Assembly (NCBI RefSeq): GCF_000194605.1 | Contig: NC_015321.1 | Coordinates: forward strand, 2,356,001 to 2,420,000 | Direction: 5' to 3' | Source of the DNA: Fluviicola taffensis DSM 16823 | Lineage (GTDB): Bacteria; Bacteroidota; Bacteroidia; Flavobacteriales_D; Crocinitomicaceae | DNA length: 64,000 nucleotides | Made by a program: the position numbers and the translations under genes | Shown here: positions 18,766-28,064 of the stretch, in pieces | How positions within the stretch are numbered: the stretch's first letter is position 1 | Layout of the letters: every line of letters starts with the position of its first letter | Notes under the pieces: model-generated | The model's input: the letters and a program-made list of their open reading frames with translations, nothing else | The model's database searches: none | What the model was told of the DNA's origin: nothing

Positions 18766-19069
18766 AATGATTTCTTCACAGGACATAGAATTTTCCTGAT
18801 TAGATTGTTATGTCTGTAATTGATCTTTTGTTCAACAACCCAAGTACTAAAAATTCAATTGGTTTATGATTCTGTTACCAAAGCTTTTATTGGTTGACAT
18901 TTCTAGCTTTCGCTCTACTAAAATAAGGTTGCTTCATACGTTAATGAATTCATAACCCCAAATACCAAATTTTTAACACAATCAATACAACTGTTTAACG
19001 ATTGGCGCAAATTTGGAAAAATAACCATGCTTTTTGTTGAAATAGAAACAAATTGTTCATTAAAACGCA
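18766..19069. other. Gene-free stretch before the adhesin locus
   Basis: AT-rich sequence with no convincing open frame on either strand, no tRNA-like fold and no clear repeat. The only frame of note (60 codons, minus strand) has no signal, no start context and no family-like composition. The upstream control region of the next gene begins at its right end. Confidence 0.5.
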
Positions 19070-19090
19070 TTTTGTCCCGCTTTTGTCCCA
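19070..19090 (+). promoter_or_regulatory. Tandem TTTTGTCC motif, copy 1
   Basis: TTTTGTCCCGC followed directly by TTTTGTCCCA: two head-to-tail half-sites with an 11-bp period, about one helical turn. Near-identical tandem pairs precede the genes at 24.5 kb and 28.1 kb. It ends 23 bp before the putative -7 box, a place suited to an activator. Which protein binds is unknown; the TPR/HTH regulator at 22.7 kb is a candidate. Confidence 0.6.
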
Positions 19091-19112
19091 ATACAATCAA
19101 GCAACCTTCCCT

Positions 19113-19120
19113 TACATTTG
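19113..19120 (+). promoter_or_regulatory. Putative -7 box TACATTTG
   Basis: Exact TAnnTTTG match, 31 bases before the ATG of the first large secreted protein. No TTG occurs at the usual -33 distance. This is consistent with a promoter that depends on the tandem motif just upstream. Confidence 0.5.
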
Positions 19121-19151
19121 AAGTTTATCTATCATATAGAAGAAAATTACA

Positions 19152-22100
19152 ATGATATTCAAAAGTCTCTCAAAATCAATTCAGATACTGTCTGTTACGC
19201 TATTAATCAGTTCAAATGCTTTTTCGCAATGCAATTGGACATCTGTATTTTTTGACTCATTTGAGTACACAACTCCAATTCCTCACATTGTACCGGGATC
19301 AACGTATCAAAACGATCCTCAAACCTATGCTGGTGTTGTTCGAACTGGCAGCAGGGGAATGTATTTGAATATTACCGATGGTTATATAGGCGCGATGTAC
19401 ATACAGCCATTTACTGATTTATGCTTAAGTCAGTCGTATCGCTTTAGTTTTTCTACAAGAGATGCTTGGACGAGTACAAATAATCTGACAATCAATGTGA
19501 AGGATGCAAATGGCGTAACATTGGTTTCTCAGACTGTAAATAATACAAGCGTCTGGAATGATGTGACGATGGTTGCCTTTATTCCAACTACAACAACCGT
19601 TACTTTTGAAATAATCACAAATATTGCTGGTGGACCTGGAAATGATGCGGGGTTTGACGATTTACGTTTATCTCAATGTGCTCCACTTCCAATTTTAAGA
19701 ACTTTGTCAGCATGTGCTGGAACAGGAACTACCAATTTATATTCTACTGTTAACACGGTATTATCTCAAGCTGGGGTTTGGACAGGACCCTCTGCGTTAA
19801 CAAACGGTTATCAAGGTACTTTTACTTCTGGTGTGAATACAAATGGGGTATATAATTACACGATTGATGGCCCAGTTGGTTGTATGGATTCAGTTGCTAA
19901 CGTTACGGTTTCTCTTACAACAACTCCAACATTGAATCCAATTGCGAATGTGCAAGCATGTTCGTCATACATTTTGCCAGCGATTACGGGAACTGTTTTA
20001 TCTGGTAATGAAAAATATTATACAGGCCCAGGAGGAACAGGAACGACTCTTAATGCAGGACAAACAATTACAACAAGTCAAACGCTTTATGCATTTGGTG
20101 GAGCTACTGGCTGTTCTGATGAAGAAATGTTTACGGTTACAATTACTCAACCAGTATCCGCTGGATTTGACAATGGTGCTTATTATTGTGGATCTGGTCC
20201 AGTGATTACCATGTCGTCATTCTTGTCTGTTGGATCAACACCATCTGGAACTTGGTTAGAAACAACAACTCCAGCATCTGGAAATTTTAATCCTGGTACA
20301 TCAACATTTAACACGAACGGACTTGCTCAAGGAAATTATACGTTTACCTATACTGTAGTTGGTTCAGGTGGTTGTGCAAACGATGTTGCTAATTTCTCGA
20401 TTGCTATTGGGAATATCAATTCTGTTAACATTGGTCCAGATACTACGCTTTGCACCAATCAAACAATTACATTGAATGCTGCGACTAGCGGTACGTATGA
20501 TACTTACAAATGGAACAACAATTCCACTAGCTCCACTCGGTTTGTTACAGGACCCGGAACGTATAGTGTAAGAGCAGGAAAACTAGGAAATAATCAAATT
20601 GTGAATGGTGATTTTGAATCTGGGAATACTGGATTTACTACAGCTTATAATTTGGGAACAGGTGGAACTTGGGGATTGCTTTCGTTACCAAGTACTTATG
20701 CAATAGGCACTAATCCAAATGCAGCCCATGATAATTTCTTTACGTGTACAGATCATTCTGCCGCTCCTGGAACTCAAATGATGATTGTAAATGGTGCAGC
20801 TACTCCTGGAGTGAATGTTTGGTGTCAAACTGTTCCTGTGCAGGCAAATACAGATTATCAATTTGGTTCATGGGTTTCAAATGCGTTGAATGAAGTAAAC
20901 GTGGCTCAGTTGCAATTTTCAATCAATGGAAGCTCAATTGGACCTGTGTTTTCTACTTCTACAGTGGGGTGTACTTGGCAACAATATTTCCAAGTTTGGA
21001 ATTCTGGACTAAATAATTCAGCACTGATTTGTATTAACAATCAGAATACTGGTGGTGGTGGAAACGACTTTTTGTTGGACGATATTACCTTCAGACCAAT
21101 TTGTTATTCTTACGATACAGTAGTTGTTTCTTACAGTACATTTCCTGTTGTGAATTTGGGGCCAGATACAACACTTTGTGAAGGCTCTAATCTTCTTTTG
21201 GATGCATTGAATCCTGGAGGAACGTACTTGTGGAATGATGGAACAACCAATCAAACATTGAATGTAACGGCAGCAGGAACTTATGAAGTAACGGTGAAAA
21301 ATGCAGCACAATGTGCAAAAACAGATCAAATAATGGTTTCTTTTGAGGCACAAAAACATGCAGGTTTAGATAGTCTTGCGGTTTGGTGTGAAACGAATGG
21401 AGCGGTTGATCTTTCCGATTTGTTATCTACTGGCGCTACTGCTGGCGGAACTTGGGAAGATCCAGCAAATACCTTGGGAGCGAATTTAACGGTGGGTGGA
21501 CAGCTTACAATCAACGGTCTTCAAGGTTCTAATGTAGCGGAGTATGTTGTTCACGGTACATTTTGTCTGAACGATACAAGTCATTTTCAAATTACGGTGA
21601 ATAGTCAACCGATTTCTGCGAATCCAACCAATTTACATGTATGTAATACTGCTGGTTCAACGGTTGATCTGGATCAATACACAACAGGTTCTTTCCAAAC
21701 CTTGCTTCCTTATTGGACAGAAACATCTACTTCTCCAACAAACCAATTTGATGCTTCAACAGGAGTTCTTGATTTATCTCTTTTACCTAATGGAGATTAT
21801 GATTTCTCTTATGTGTTACCAGCAGATACGATGTGTGTCAATGATACCGTTAAGGTCACTATTCAGGTTACTGAGAATCCAATTATTGCCTTTTCATCGG
21901 ATGTAATAAAAGGCTGTTTTCCACTAGATGTTCAATTTATCAATGAAAGCAGTGCGAATCAGAATTCAATCGTAGAATGGAATTTGGGTGATGGAACAAC
22001 TTCTTCTAGTAATTCAATTGTAAATCATCAATATACAGGAATTGATTGTTTTGATGTGACCTTGACAATAACGGCAGATAATTTGTGTACTACTTCCAGA

Positions 22101-22667
22101 ACGATTTCAGATATGATTTGCGTGGATCCGTTGCCGATTGCTAGTTTCAATGTCAATCCACAACAAGCATTTTCGATAGATCCAACGGTTCATTTTGATA
22201 ATACATCCATTAATAATGATCAAAATATCTGGAATTTTGACGACGGTTCAGGTTCTCAGGAAGAGAATCCAACGCATCAATTTCCAATCGGACTAGTAGG
22301 AAATTACAACGTTGAGTTAATTGTGATTTCAGATCAAGGTTGTAGAGACACAACTTATCGAATTGTGGTTGTTAAGGATCAATTGATATTCTATGTTCCG
22401 AACTCATTCACTCCAGATGGTGATCAACATAATAATGTGTTTTTACCAATTATGACTGCAGGGTTTTCTCCAGCGACGTATGAATTCTATGTCTATAATC
22501 GTTGGGGAGAATTGATTTTTGAATCGAAAGATACCGCAAGTGGTTGGGATGGAACCTACAAAGGGGCAATGGTTCAATCTGGTTTATACACTTGGGTGAT
22601 TCGATTCAAGGATGATGATAACGATGAAAAATACGAATATAAAGGCCATATAAATTTGATGAGATAA
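19152..22667 (+). CDS. Giant secreted adhesin-like protein, T9SS type B (CHU_C)
   Basis: 1171-residue cell-surface protein. In order it has: signal peptide ending NAFSQ (about 26); a jelly-roll, carbohydrate-binding-like N-terminal domain (about 27-175, ending GFDDLRLSQC); Ig-like modules; a second jelly-roll/CBM-like domain (about 478-655, starting VNGDFESG, ending FLLDDITF); further Ig-like modules; two PKD domains (about 905-990 with WNLGDGT, 995-1075 with WNFDDG); and a CHU_C domain (about 1082-1171: VPNSFTPDGDQHNN, YNRWGELIFES, SGLYTWVIRF). CHU_C marks export by the type IX system and surface attachment. Residues 27-300 are clearly paralogous to the protein at 31.2 kb. Ligand unknown; binding to glycans or other cells is inferred. 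Confidence 0.85.
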   Translation: MIFKSLSKSIQILSVTLLISSNAFSQCNWTSVFFDSFEYTTPIPHIVPGSTYQNDPQTYAGVVRTGSRGMYLNITDGYIGAMYIQPFTDLCLSQSYRFSFSTRDAWTSTNNLTINVKDANGVTLVSQTVNNTSVWNDVTMVAFIPTTTTVTFEIITNIAGGPGNDAGFDDLRLSQCAPLPILRTLSACAGTGTTNLYSTVNTVLSQAGVWTGPSALTNGYQGTFTSGVNTNGVYNYTIDGPVGCMDSVANVTVSLTTTPTLNPIANVQACSSYILPAITGTVLSGNEKYYTGPGGTGTTLNAGQTITTSQTLYAFGGATGCSDEEMFTVTITQPVSAGFDNGAYYCGSGPVITMSSFLSVGSTPSGTWLETTTPASGNFNPGTSTFNTNGLAQGNYTFTYTVVGSGGCANDVANFSIAIGNINSVNIGPDTTLCTNQTITLNAATSGTYDTYKWNNNSTSSTRFVTGPGTYSVRAGKLGNNQIVNGDFESGNTGFTTAYNLGTGGTWGLLSLPSTYAIGTNPNAAHDNFFTCTDHSAAPGTQMMIVNGAATPGVNVWCQTVPVQANTDYQFGSWVSNALNEVNVAQLQFSINGSSIGPVFSTSTVGCTWQQYFQVWNSGLNNSALICINNQNTGGGGNDFLLDDITFRPICYSYDTVVVSYSTFPVVNLGPDTTLCEGSNLLLDALNPGGTYLWNDGTTNQTLNVTAAGTYEVTVKNAAQCAKTDQIMVSFEAQKHAGLDSLAVWCETNGAVDLSDLLSTGATAGGTWEDPANTLGANLTVGGQLTINGLQGSNVAEYVVHGTFCLNDTSHFQITVNSQPISANPTNLHVCNTAGSTVDLDQYTTGSFQTLLPYWTETSTSPTNQFDASTGVLDLSLLPNGDYDFSYVLPADTMCVNDTVKVTIQVTENPIIAFSSDVIKGCFPLDVQFINESSANQNSIVEWNLGDGTTSSSNSIVNHQYTGIDCFDVTLTITADNLCTTSRTISDMICVDPLPIASFNVNPQQAFSIDPTVHFDNTSINNDQNIWNFDDGSGSQEENPTHQFPIGLVGNYNVELIVISDQGCRDTTYRIVVVKDQLIFYVPNSFTPDGDQHNNVFLPIMTAGFSPATYEFYVYNRWGELIFESKDTASGWDGTYKGAMVQSGLYTWVIRFKDDDNDEKYEYKGHINLMR

Positions 22668-22695
22668 GAATTTTTTCTTTCGAATGGAATTAGCT

Positions 22696-22703
22696 TATAT
22701 TTG
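22696..22703 (+). promoter_or_regulatory. Putative -7 box of the TPR/HTH regulator
   Basis: TATATTTG matches TAnnTTTG exactly, 20 bases before the TTG start codon at 22724. The tandem TTTTGTCC motif is absent here, so the regulator does not appear to share the control of its neighbours. Confidence 0.5.
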
Positions 22704-22723
22704 AGCGAAGAAAAACTACAACC

Positions 22724-24352
22724 TTGAAGAATTATAGCGTTAGTTTCATTGTATTCATTTTTACCTGTTTTTCAGTTTCTTTCAGCTTTGGAGCTAAGAT
22801 GACTGCAGTTCAGGGAGTTGCAAAAATTGTTTCTGAGAATAAAAATCGAGGAACTTCATTTATTCGGCTCTTCGAAAATTACCACAGAGAAGATTTTAGT
22901 TCTAATACGGAATGGAAGTCTTTTTTAAAGAAACTTTGTAAAGAAGAAAGAGCCATTTCTAGAAGTGATTATCCTGAGTTGTGTTTTACGATTGGTCAAT
23001 GGTTCTGTGATGGGCAAAATTATCAGGAAGCATATTATTTTTTGTACATTACACTCAAGGAAGAAGAGGATGTTTACAATTCCCGGAAACCTTACTTAGC
23101 TAATTTTCATGAAACATTAGGTCAATTGTACTATTTTTTCAGAAGATTTGATTTATCTGAAAATCATTTGAAAATTGCGCTGCATCACCCACATATTTCT
23201 GAAACGAGTAAAATCAAAATTTACAATACCCTCAGTCTTATTTATAGAGAAAAATTAGAAAATTCTACTTCTGAATGGTATCTCCAAAAGGCCTACAATC
23301 AGGCGGTAAAATTAAAAGATGAAGCTTGGACAGGTATTTTGTCTGGTAATTTAGGTTATATCGCAATGACCAAGCATGAAAATGACCAAGCAAGAAAACT
23401 AGTTGAGTTTGACTACCAAGTCAGTGCGAAAGGCAATCAGCGAAGCAGCCAAATTAATGCATTGGCATTGTTAATCGAATTGGATTTAGAAGAGAATAAA
23501 ATCGAGCAATCGGCAGAAAAAATGAAAATTTTTGACAGTTTAATGCGCGGTGAAAAAAATCCATTGTTACTCGCTTCACAATACAGAACAAAGTATACGT
23601 ATTACGAGAAACTAAATCAAGACAAATTAGCATTGATAAACTACAAAAAATATATTTCTTATAAAGAGATTAACAATGAAAACAGTCGGTTTGTAAACAT
23701 TAAAAATGCCGAGTTTCAAATTGAATTCGAGAAAAAACAAGGAGAGAATATTATTTATAAAGAGAAGAAGAAGAAAGATGATTTGATTATTATTGGGCTT
23801 TTTGTAATCTGTCTCATTGTAGGTCTGACGAGTTATGTTATCATTAAACAAATACAACTTAAGAGATCTCAAGACAAGGAATTATTCACTTTGCGTTCTC
23901 AGAAAATAGAAGATGAATTGCATGCGACAGAACGAGAAATGCGCACTTTACTTTCAACGATGTTTGACAAGAATAAAGAGATTTTTGATTTACAGGAGCA
24001 AGTGGAGTCTTTTGAGAAAAGTCAATTTACCAAATCTGATCAAGAAAAAGAAACAATGCTGAATGATTTGCAATCGTTTTCACTATTGACAGAGAATGAT
24101 TGGATTGAATTTAAGAGACTGTTTGAAAAGTTGAATCCTGGTTTTTTCGACTTCTTTCATGAAAAATATCCTGAAATTACATCCGCTGAGATTCGATTGG
24201 CAGCTTTAATTAAGCTAAATCTGTCCAATTTGGAAATGTCGAGAACCCTTGCGATTTCACCCGATTCAGTTCGCAAGACGAATTTGCGTTTACGTAAGAA
24301 ATTAAATATTGAGTCTTTGGATGATTTGAATCGATTTATCAAATCGATTTAG
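22724..24352 (+). CDS. Membrane-anchored TPR regulator with C-terminal HTH domain
   Basis: 542 residues. A TTG start gives MKNYSVSFIVFIFTCFSVSFSFG, a signal peptide; the first ATG would remove it, so I keep TTG. About residues 60-330 form helical TPR-like repeats (ENHLKIAL, EWYLQKAYNQAVK), predicted periplasmic. A transmembrane helix (LIIIGLFVICLIVGLTSYVI, about 353-373) leads into a cytoplasmic coiled coil (about 385-430). A C-terminal LuxR-like helix-turn-helix follows (EITSAEIRLAALIKLNLSN, then MSRTLAISPDSVRKTNLRL, about 485-535). This layout is common in Bacteroidota and lets an envelope signal reach DNA directly. It sits between co-oriented adhesin genes with shared tandem operators, so it may control them (inference). 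Confidence 0.82.
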   Translation: MKNYSVSFIVFIFTCFSVSFSFGAKMTAVQGVAKIVSENKNRGTSFIRLFENYHREDFSSNTEWKSFLKKLCKEERAISRSDYPELCFTIGQWFCDGQNYQEAYYFLYITLKEEEDVYNSRKPYLANFHETLGQLYYFFRRFDLSENHLKIALHHPHISETSKIKIYNTLSLIYREKLENSTSEWYLQKAYNQAVKLKDEAWTGILSGNLGYIAMTKHENDQARKLVEFDYQVSAKGNQRSSQINALALLIELDLEENKIEQSAEKMKIFDSLMRGEKNPLLLASQYRTKYTYYEKLNQDKLALINYKKYISYKEINNENSRFVNIKNAEFQIEFEKKQGENIIYKEKKKKDDLIIIGLFVICLIVGLTSYVIIKQIQLKRSQDKELFTLRSQKIEDELHATEREMRTLLSTMFDKNKEIFDLQEQVESFEKSQFTKSDQEKETMLNDLQSFSLLTENDWIEFKRLFEKLNPGFFDFFHEKYPEITSAEIRLAALIKLNLSNLEMSRTLAISPDSVRKTNLRLRKKLNIESLDDLNRFIKSI

Positions 24353-24406
24353 TGATTTTTTCATTCGAAACAAGCATTCACGTGTTAAGAATTTAATAAT
24401 TGAGTA

Positions 24407-24426
24407 TTTGTCCTGCTTTTGTCTCA
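24407..24426 (+). promoter_or_regulatory. Tandem TTTTGTCC motif, copy 2
   Basis: TTTGTCCTGC then TTTTGTCTCA. The two GTC cores are 11 bp apart, as in the copies at 19.07 kb and 27.98 kb. The distance from its end to the conserved TAAGTTAG box is 33 bp, identical to copy 3 and 10 bp longer than in copy 1. Confidence 0.6.
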
Positions 24427-24456
24427 CTAATCATTTAGTAAAACATTCTAGTTCTT

Positions 24457-24483
24457 CATAAGTTAGCTCAATATTAAACTTAT
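24457..24483 (+). promoter_or_regulatory. Conserved leader with TAAGTTAG box
   Basis: CATAAGTTAGCT followed by an AT-rich stretch ending ATTAAACTTAT is nearly identical at 28029-28055 before the paralogous gene. TAAGTTAG differs from TAnnTTTG at one base and may be the -7 element. No -33 TTG is visible. Confidence 0.5.
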
Positions 24484-24486
24484 ATT

Positions 24487-27400
24487 ATGAAGAAACTCAC
24501 AACTTTTAACTTTCTGAATCGAAAGGCTTCAAAAAATCTCGCGTTGGGAATTTTGATGTCAATGGGTTCTTTACTTTCCTTTGCACAGACAATAACAACG
24601 ACGGTTGCAACTGGAACAACCACTCAAGGAAATGTTCCTATTTATGGTTATTTTGGATACACTTATTCACAACAAATCTATTTAGCGACTGATTTTGACG
24701 CAGCAGTTGTTGGTCAATTGAATGCTATTACGAAAATTCGTTTTTTTAATGCATCTGGCTCCCTTACAAATGCTAATTCTTGGACTGTATTTTTAGGAGC
24801 TACTTCTCAAACTAGTTTTACATCGACAACTAATTGGGTTCCATTAGCAAGTATGACTCAGGTTTATTCAGGTTCATTAACTGCACCTGCTGCAAATACT
24901 TGGATGGAGATTACACTTCAAACTCCATTTATTTGGGATGGTGTTAGTAACATCGTCGTTGCAGTAGATGAAAATACAACAGGATATTCCACAATTAACT
25001 GGAGGTCTCAAAGTACTGGTGCTGATAGATCAATGTATTATTACAGTGATAGCAATAACCCGAACCCAGCGTCTCCACCAACTGGATTAGGAAGATTCAA
25101 TTATGTTCCTCAAGCTCAATTTGTTCACGAGATAGCTCCAGCTTGTTCAGCTACACCTACTCATGCAACAGCAGTATCTTCTGTTTCAACAGTTTGTGAA
25201 AATATACCAGTCAATTTATCCCTTACAGGGACAACTTTTGCAACTGGTCTTGGTTATCAATGGCAGTATAATGATGGTTCTGGTCCAGGATGGGTGAATT
25301 TTCCAACAGGAACTACGGCTGCTTTTTCAACACCATTGACGCAAACAGTGAATGTAAGAGCAATCACAACTTGTATTGCTACTAGCGCTGCAGATACTAC
25401 AGATGATATTACAATTACTGTTAATGCAGCTCCTGTGTTGACTGTAAACACACCACAATCTGCTTATTGTGCAGGTGGGAATGTTCAATTAATTGTTGCT
25501 GATGTAGCTCCAACGACAACCTATACTTGGTTACCAGCAACTGGCTTGAATGTTGCAAACAACGATACGGTTTTAGCAAATCCAACAAATGCAACAACGT
25601 ATACAGTAACAGGTTTGAATGCAGCTGGTTGTTCTTCAACAGCTACGGCATTGGTAACTCCTGTTTCTAAAGCAACTCGCACGGCATCTTATTCTCCGAA
25701 TACTATATGTGCTCCAGGATCTCCTGTTACAATTACAGCTGCTGTAACTCCAACATTGATTAATGGTGGTTCTACTTGGGAATACAGATTCTTGGCTAGC
25801 AATGGTTCAGAATTACAAACTTGGAATTCTTCTAACACATACAATTTTATTCCTACTGCAGATAGTATCTACAAAATTTACTACCAAGTAAGAAGCAACG
25901 GATGTCCTGATTATGTTGATTCATTACCTATTTCTGTTATTGTAGGTTTTGGTGCTGATGTTGCAGTTGTTAATTATGATTGTAATAATTTAGGAGGAAC
26001 AGTTTCTTTATCTAATACTTTTGACCCCACAGGAATTTCAGTATATTCAAATCCTTTTGCAAGTTCAGCGAATTTAACAAACGTTGCTTTATCAGGAAAT
26101 GCGGCAATAACTGCTGGAAGATTGGTGTTAACGCCATCTGCTACAGGAAATACGGGTTCAGCAATTATCCCAAACACAGGTGTTTCATTGGGTGTTAATA
26201 ATTCTTTTTCAATGAAGTTTAAGTTAACTGCAGATCTTCCAATTAACACGAATGGAACTGGTGGAGCTGATGGATTAACTTATTCATTCGGTGATGATGT
26301 GGTAAATACTGGAAATCAAAATGGAAGTGGTTCAAAATTCCGATTAATTTTTGATGCTTGTGATAATAGTTCAATCAATATGGCTGGTATCTATATTGTT
26401 TATGGAAATACAGGTGGAGTAAGTAGTACTTCAGTTACTCCTACTGCACCATCTACTCTGTTTTACAGCAATAACTTAACTGGATGGAAGTTAAAAACGG
26501 ATGTTTTGGTTGAATTTAAAATTGATAATGCCGGAAAAGCGAGTCTTTTGTTAGATGGAGTTTCAATTTTCTCGAATATCCAAATGCCAGCAGCATACAT
26601 GACTGCTAACACGAGTACTTGGAAACATGCTTTCAGCGCAACAACTGGTGGTGATGCTTTACGTCAAGCAATAACTGATTTATCTATTTTTACGGGTTCA
26701 GCTAAGTTTGCACTCGTTCCTACAACAGTTGCTCCAACAGTATGGGGGAATAATCTTGTTTACACAGGTGTTCAACCAGGAACTTATGATGTGTGGATGA
26801 GTAATGATGGAAATGCTTCATGTGCTAAAATGATCGAGACAATCGAAATGGTGAATACAAATCCATTGGTTTTGTTAGGTAACGATACAACAATCTGTGA
26901 AGGTGAATCAATCACTTTGGATGCAGGTAATGCTGGTTCGACGTATGTTTGGAGTAACTCTCAAGTAACTACTCAAACGAGAGTAATTTCTCAAGAAGGT
27001 CCTTACGTTGTAAATGTTACTGCTGCAAATGGATGTGTTGGAGTAGGTTCAATCAATATTGATGTGATGGATGCACCATCTGCTTCAACAATCTTTGTTC
27101 AGAACAACATGCCAACGTACACATTTACTGTTTTGAATCCACAAAACACGAACCAATATTCGTGGGATTTTGGTGACGGAACAACGGTTACAAATACGCC
27201 AGGAACAGTTTCTCATACGTATTTGACTGCTGGTCCAAGACAAGTATCTGTAACTTTAACAAATGAGTGTGGAACTGAAACAGTGGTTACGACAATTGTA
27301 GTGACAAGTACTGCTTCAGTTGGTGAAAACACCATTGAAGGATTGAGTGTCTATCCAAATCCTGCAACGGATATGGTAACAATTGCTTTGCCAAATACAA

Positions 27401-27567
27401 TGGAAGCTTCTGTGAAAGTTTTTGATTTGAAAGGCGGATTGATTCAGTCTTTGGAAACAACAGGTGCTCAAACAGAAATTTCTGTGAGTAATTGGAATAA
27501 AGGAGTTTATTTCCTACATGTTCAAAACGATACAAAATTGAGTATTGTTAAATTGGTTATCCAATAA
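24487..27567 (+). CDS. Secreted lectin-like protein with PKD and T9SS type A sorting domain
   Basis: 1026 residues. The signal peptide ends LLSFAQ (about 34). A beta-rich N-terminal domain (about 35-215) contains NIVVAVDENTTG. Ig-like modules cover about 220-490. A concanavalin A/L-type-lectin-like domain (about 530-736) is marked by GTGGADGLTYSFGDD, KASLLLDGVSIFSNIQMP and AFSATTGGDALRQAI. An Ig-like module with ICEGESITLDAGN comes next, then PKD (about 866-940, YSWDFGDGT). The end is a Por-type (type A) T9SS sorting domain (about 950-1026: LSVYPNPATDMVTIALP, KGVYFLHVQN). Predicted exported and surface-bound; glycan binding is inferred. Strongly similar throughout to the next gene, a tandem duplicate. 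Confidence 0.85.
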   Translation: MKKLTTFNFLNRKASKNLALGILMSMGSLLSFAQTITTTVATGTTTQGNVPIYGYFGYTYSQQIYLATDFDAAVVGQLNAITKIRFFNASGSLTNANSWTVFLGATSQTSFTSTTNWVPLASMTQVYSGSLTAPAANTWMEITLQTPFIWDGVSNIVVAVDENTTGYSTINWRSQSTGADRSMYYYSDSNNPNPASPPTGLGRFNYVPQAQFVHEIAPACSATPTHATAVSSVSTVCENIPVNLSLTGTTFATGLGYQWQYNDGSGPGWVNFPTGTTAAFSTPLTQTVNVRAITTCIATSAADTTDDITITVNAAPVLTVNTPQSAYCAGGNVQLIVADVAPTTTYTWLPATGLNVANNDTVLANPTNATTYTVTGLNAAGCSSTATALVTPVSKATRTASYSPNTICAPGSPVTITAAVTPTLINGGSTWEYRFLASNGSELQTWNSSNTYNFIPTADSIYKIYYQVRSNGCPDYVDSLPISVIVGFGADVAVVNYDCNNLGGTVSLSNTFDPTGISVYSNPFASSANLTNVALSGNAAITAGRLVLTPSATGNTGSAIIPNTGVSLGVNNSFSMKFKLTADLPINTNGTGGADGLTYSFGDDVVNTGNQNGSGSKFRLIFDACDNSSINMAGIYIVYGNTGGVSSTSVTPTAPSTLFYSNNLTGWKLKTDVLVEFKIDNAGKASLLLDGVSIFSNIQMPAAYMTANTSTWKHAFSATTGGDALRQAITDLSIFTGSAKFALVPTTVAPTVWGNNLVYTGVQPGTYDVWMSNDGNASCAKMIETIEMVNTNPLVLLGNDTTICEGESITLDAGNAGSTYVWSNSQVTTQTRVISQEGPYVVNVTAANGCVGVGSINIDVMDAPSASTIFVQNNMPTYTFTVLNPQNTNQYSWDFGDGTTVTNTPGTVSHTYLTAGPRQVSVTLTNECGTETVVTTIVVTSTASVGENTIEGLSVYPNPATDMVTIALPNTMEASVKVFDLKGGLIQSLETTGAQTEISVSNWNKGVYFLHVQNDTKLSIVKLVIQ

Positions 27568-27586
27568 GTTTAATGATTTAGAAAGG

Positions 27587-27621
27587 ATGTGGGTGAGAGT
27601 TTTCTCACCCACATTTTTTTT
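27587..27621 (+). terminator. Strong Rho-independent terminator
   Basis: ATGTGGGTGAGA (27587-27598) pairs perfectly with TCTCACCCACAT (27603-27614) around a 4-base loop and is followed by a run of eight T. It lies 20 bases after the stop codon of the first lectin-like gene. Confidence 0.9.
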
Positions 27622-27979
27622 GCCTACTAATTTGAAAATCTGAACTAAGATCTTTTCTTCTTCAAGCCACTTAATAAAGTTCCGTGTTGTATGAATTATT
27701 ACTAATAATTTAAGAATAAACTTCTTATTTAGTCATAATTCAGTTTGTTTAAAATGGTTTTATTTTGTGAAAATGTAGATTTTAGAAATAAATGAGAGTA
27801 AAAACGCGACGAAAAACGATTCGCAAAGAATCAATAGAAAATCAGCCTACCAAAATAGCCGTTTTAAAAATAGGATAGAATCCTTTAGATATCTATATTA
27901 CAGGGGCTTTTGAAGTGAATTTTCAGTTGTAAACAGCACCTTTTATTCCGTATCAAAACGAGAATAGATTTTTTTTCAA
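27622..27979. other. Gene-free spacer between the duplicated lectin genes
   Basis: AT-rich and without a credible open frame, tRNA-like fold or repeat on either strand. The control region of the next gene starts at its right end. I see nothing else in it. Confidence 0.5.
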
Positions 27980-27998
27980 TTGTCCCTTTTTTGTCTCA
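27980..27998 (+). promoter_or_regulatory. Tandem TTTTGTCC motif, copy 3
   Basis: TTGTCCC, then TTTTTTGTCTCA with the second GTC core 11 bp after the first. The downstream half-site TTTTGTCTCACT is identical to that of copy 2. The 33-bp distance to the TAAGTTAG box is also identical. Confidence 0.6.
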
Positions 27999-28028
27999 CT
28001 CAATTTTATGTTGAACCCCCTCAATTTC

Positions 28029-28055
28029 CATAAGTTAGCTAAAAATTAAACTTAT
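28029..28055 (+). promoter_or_regulatory. Conserved leader with TAAGTTAG box, second copy
   Basis: CATAAGTTAGCT and ATTAAACTTAT are shared with 24457-24483, with two differences in the three-to-five bases between. A TTG at 28011-28013 stands 17 bp upstream of the box and could serve as a -33 element here. Confidence 0.5.
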
Positions 28056-28064
28056 TATAAACTT

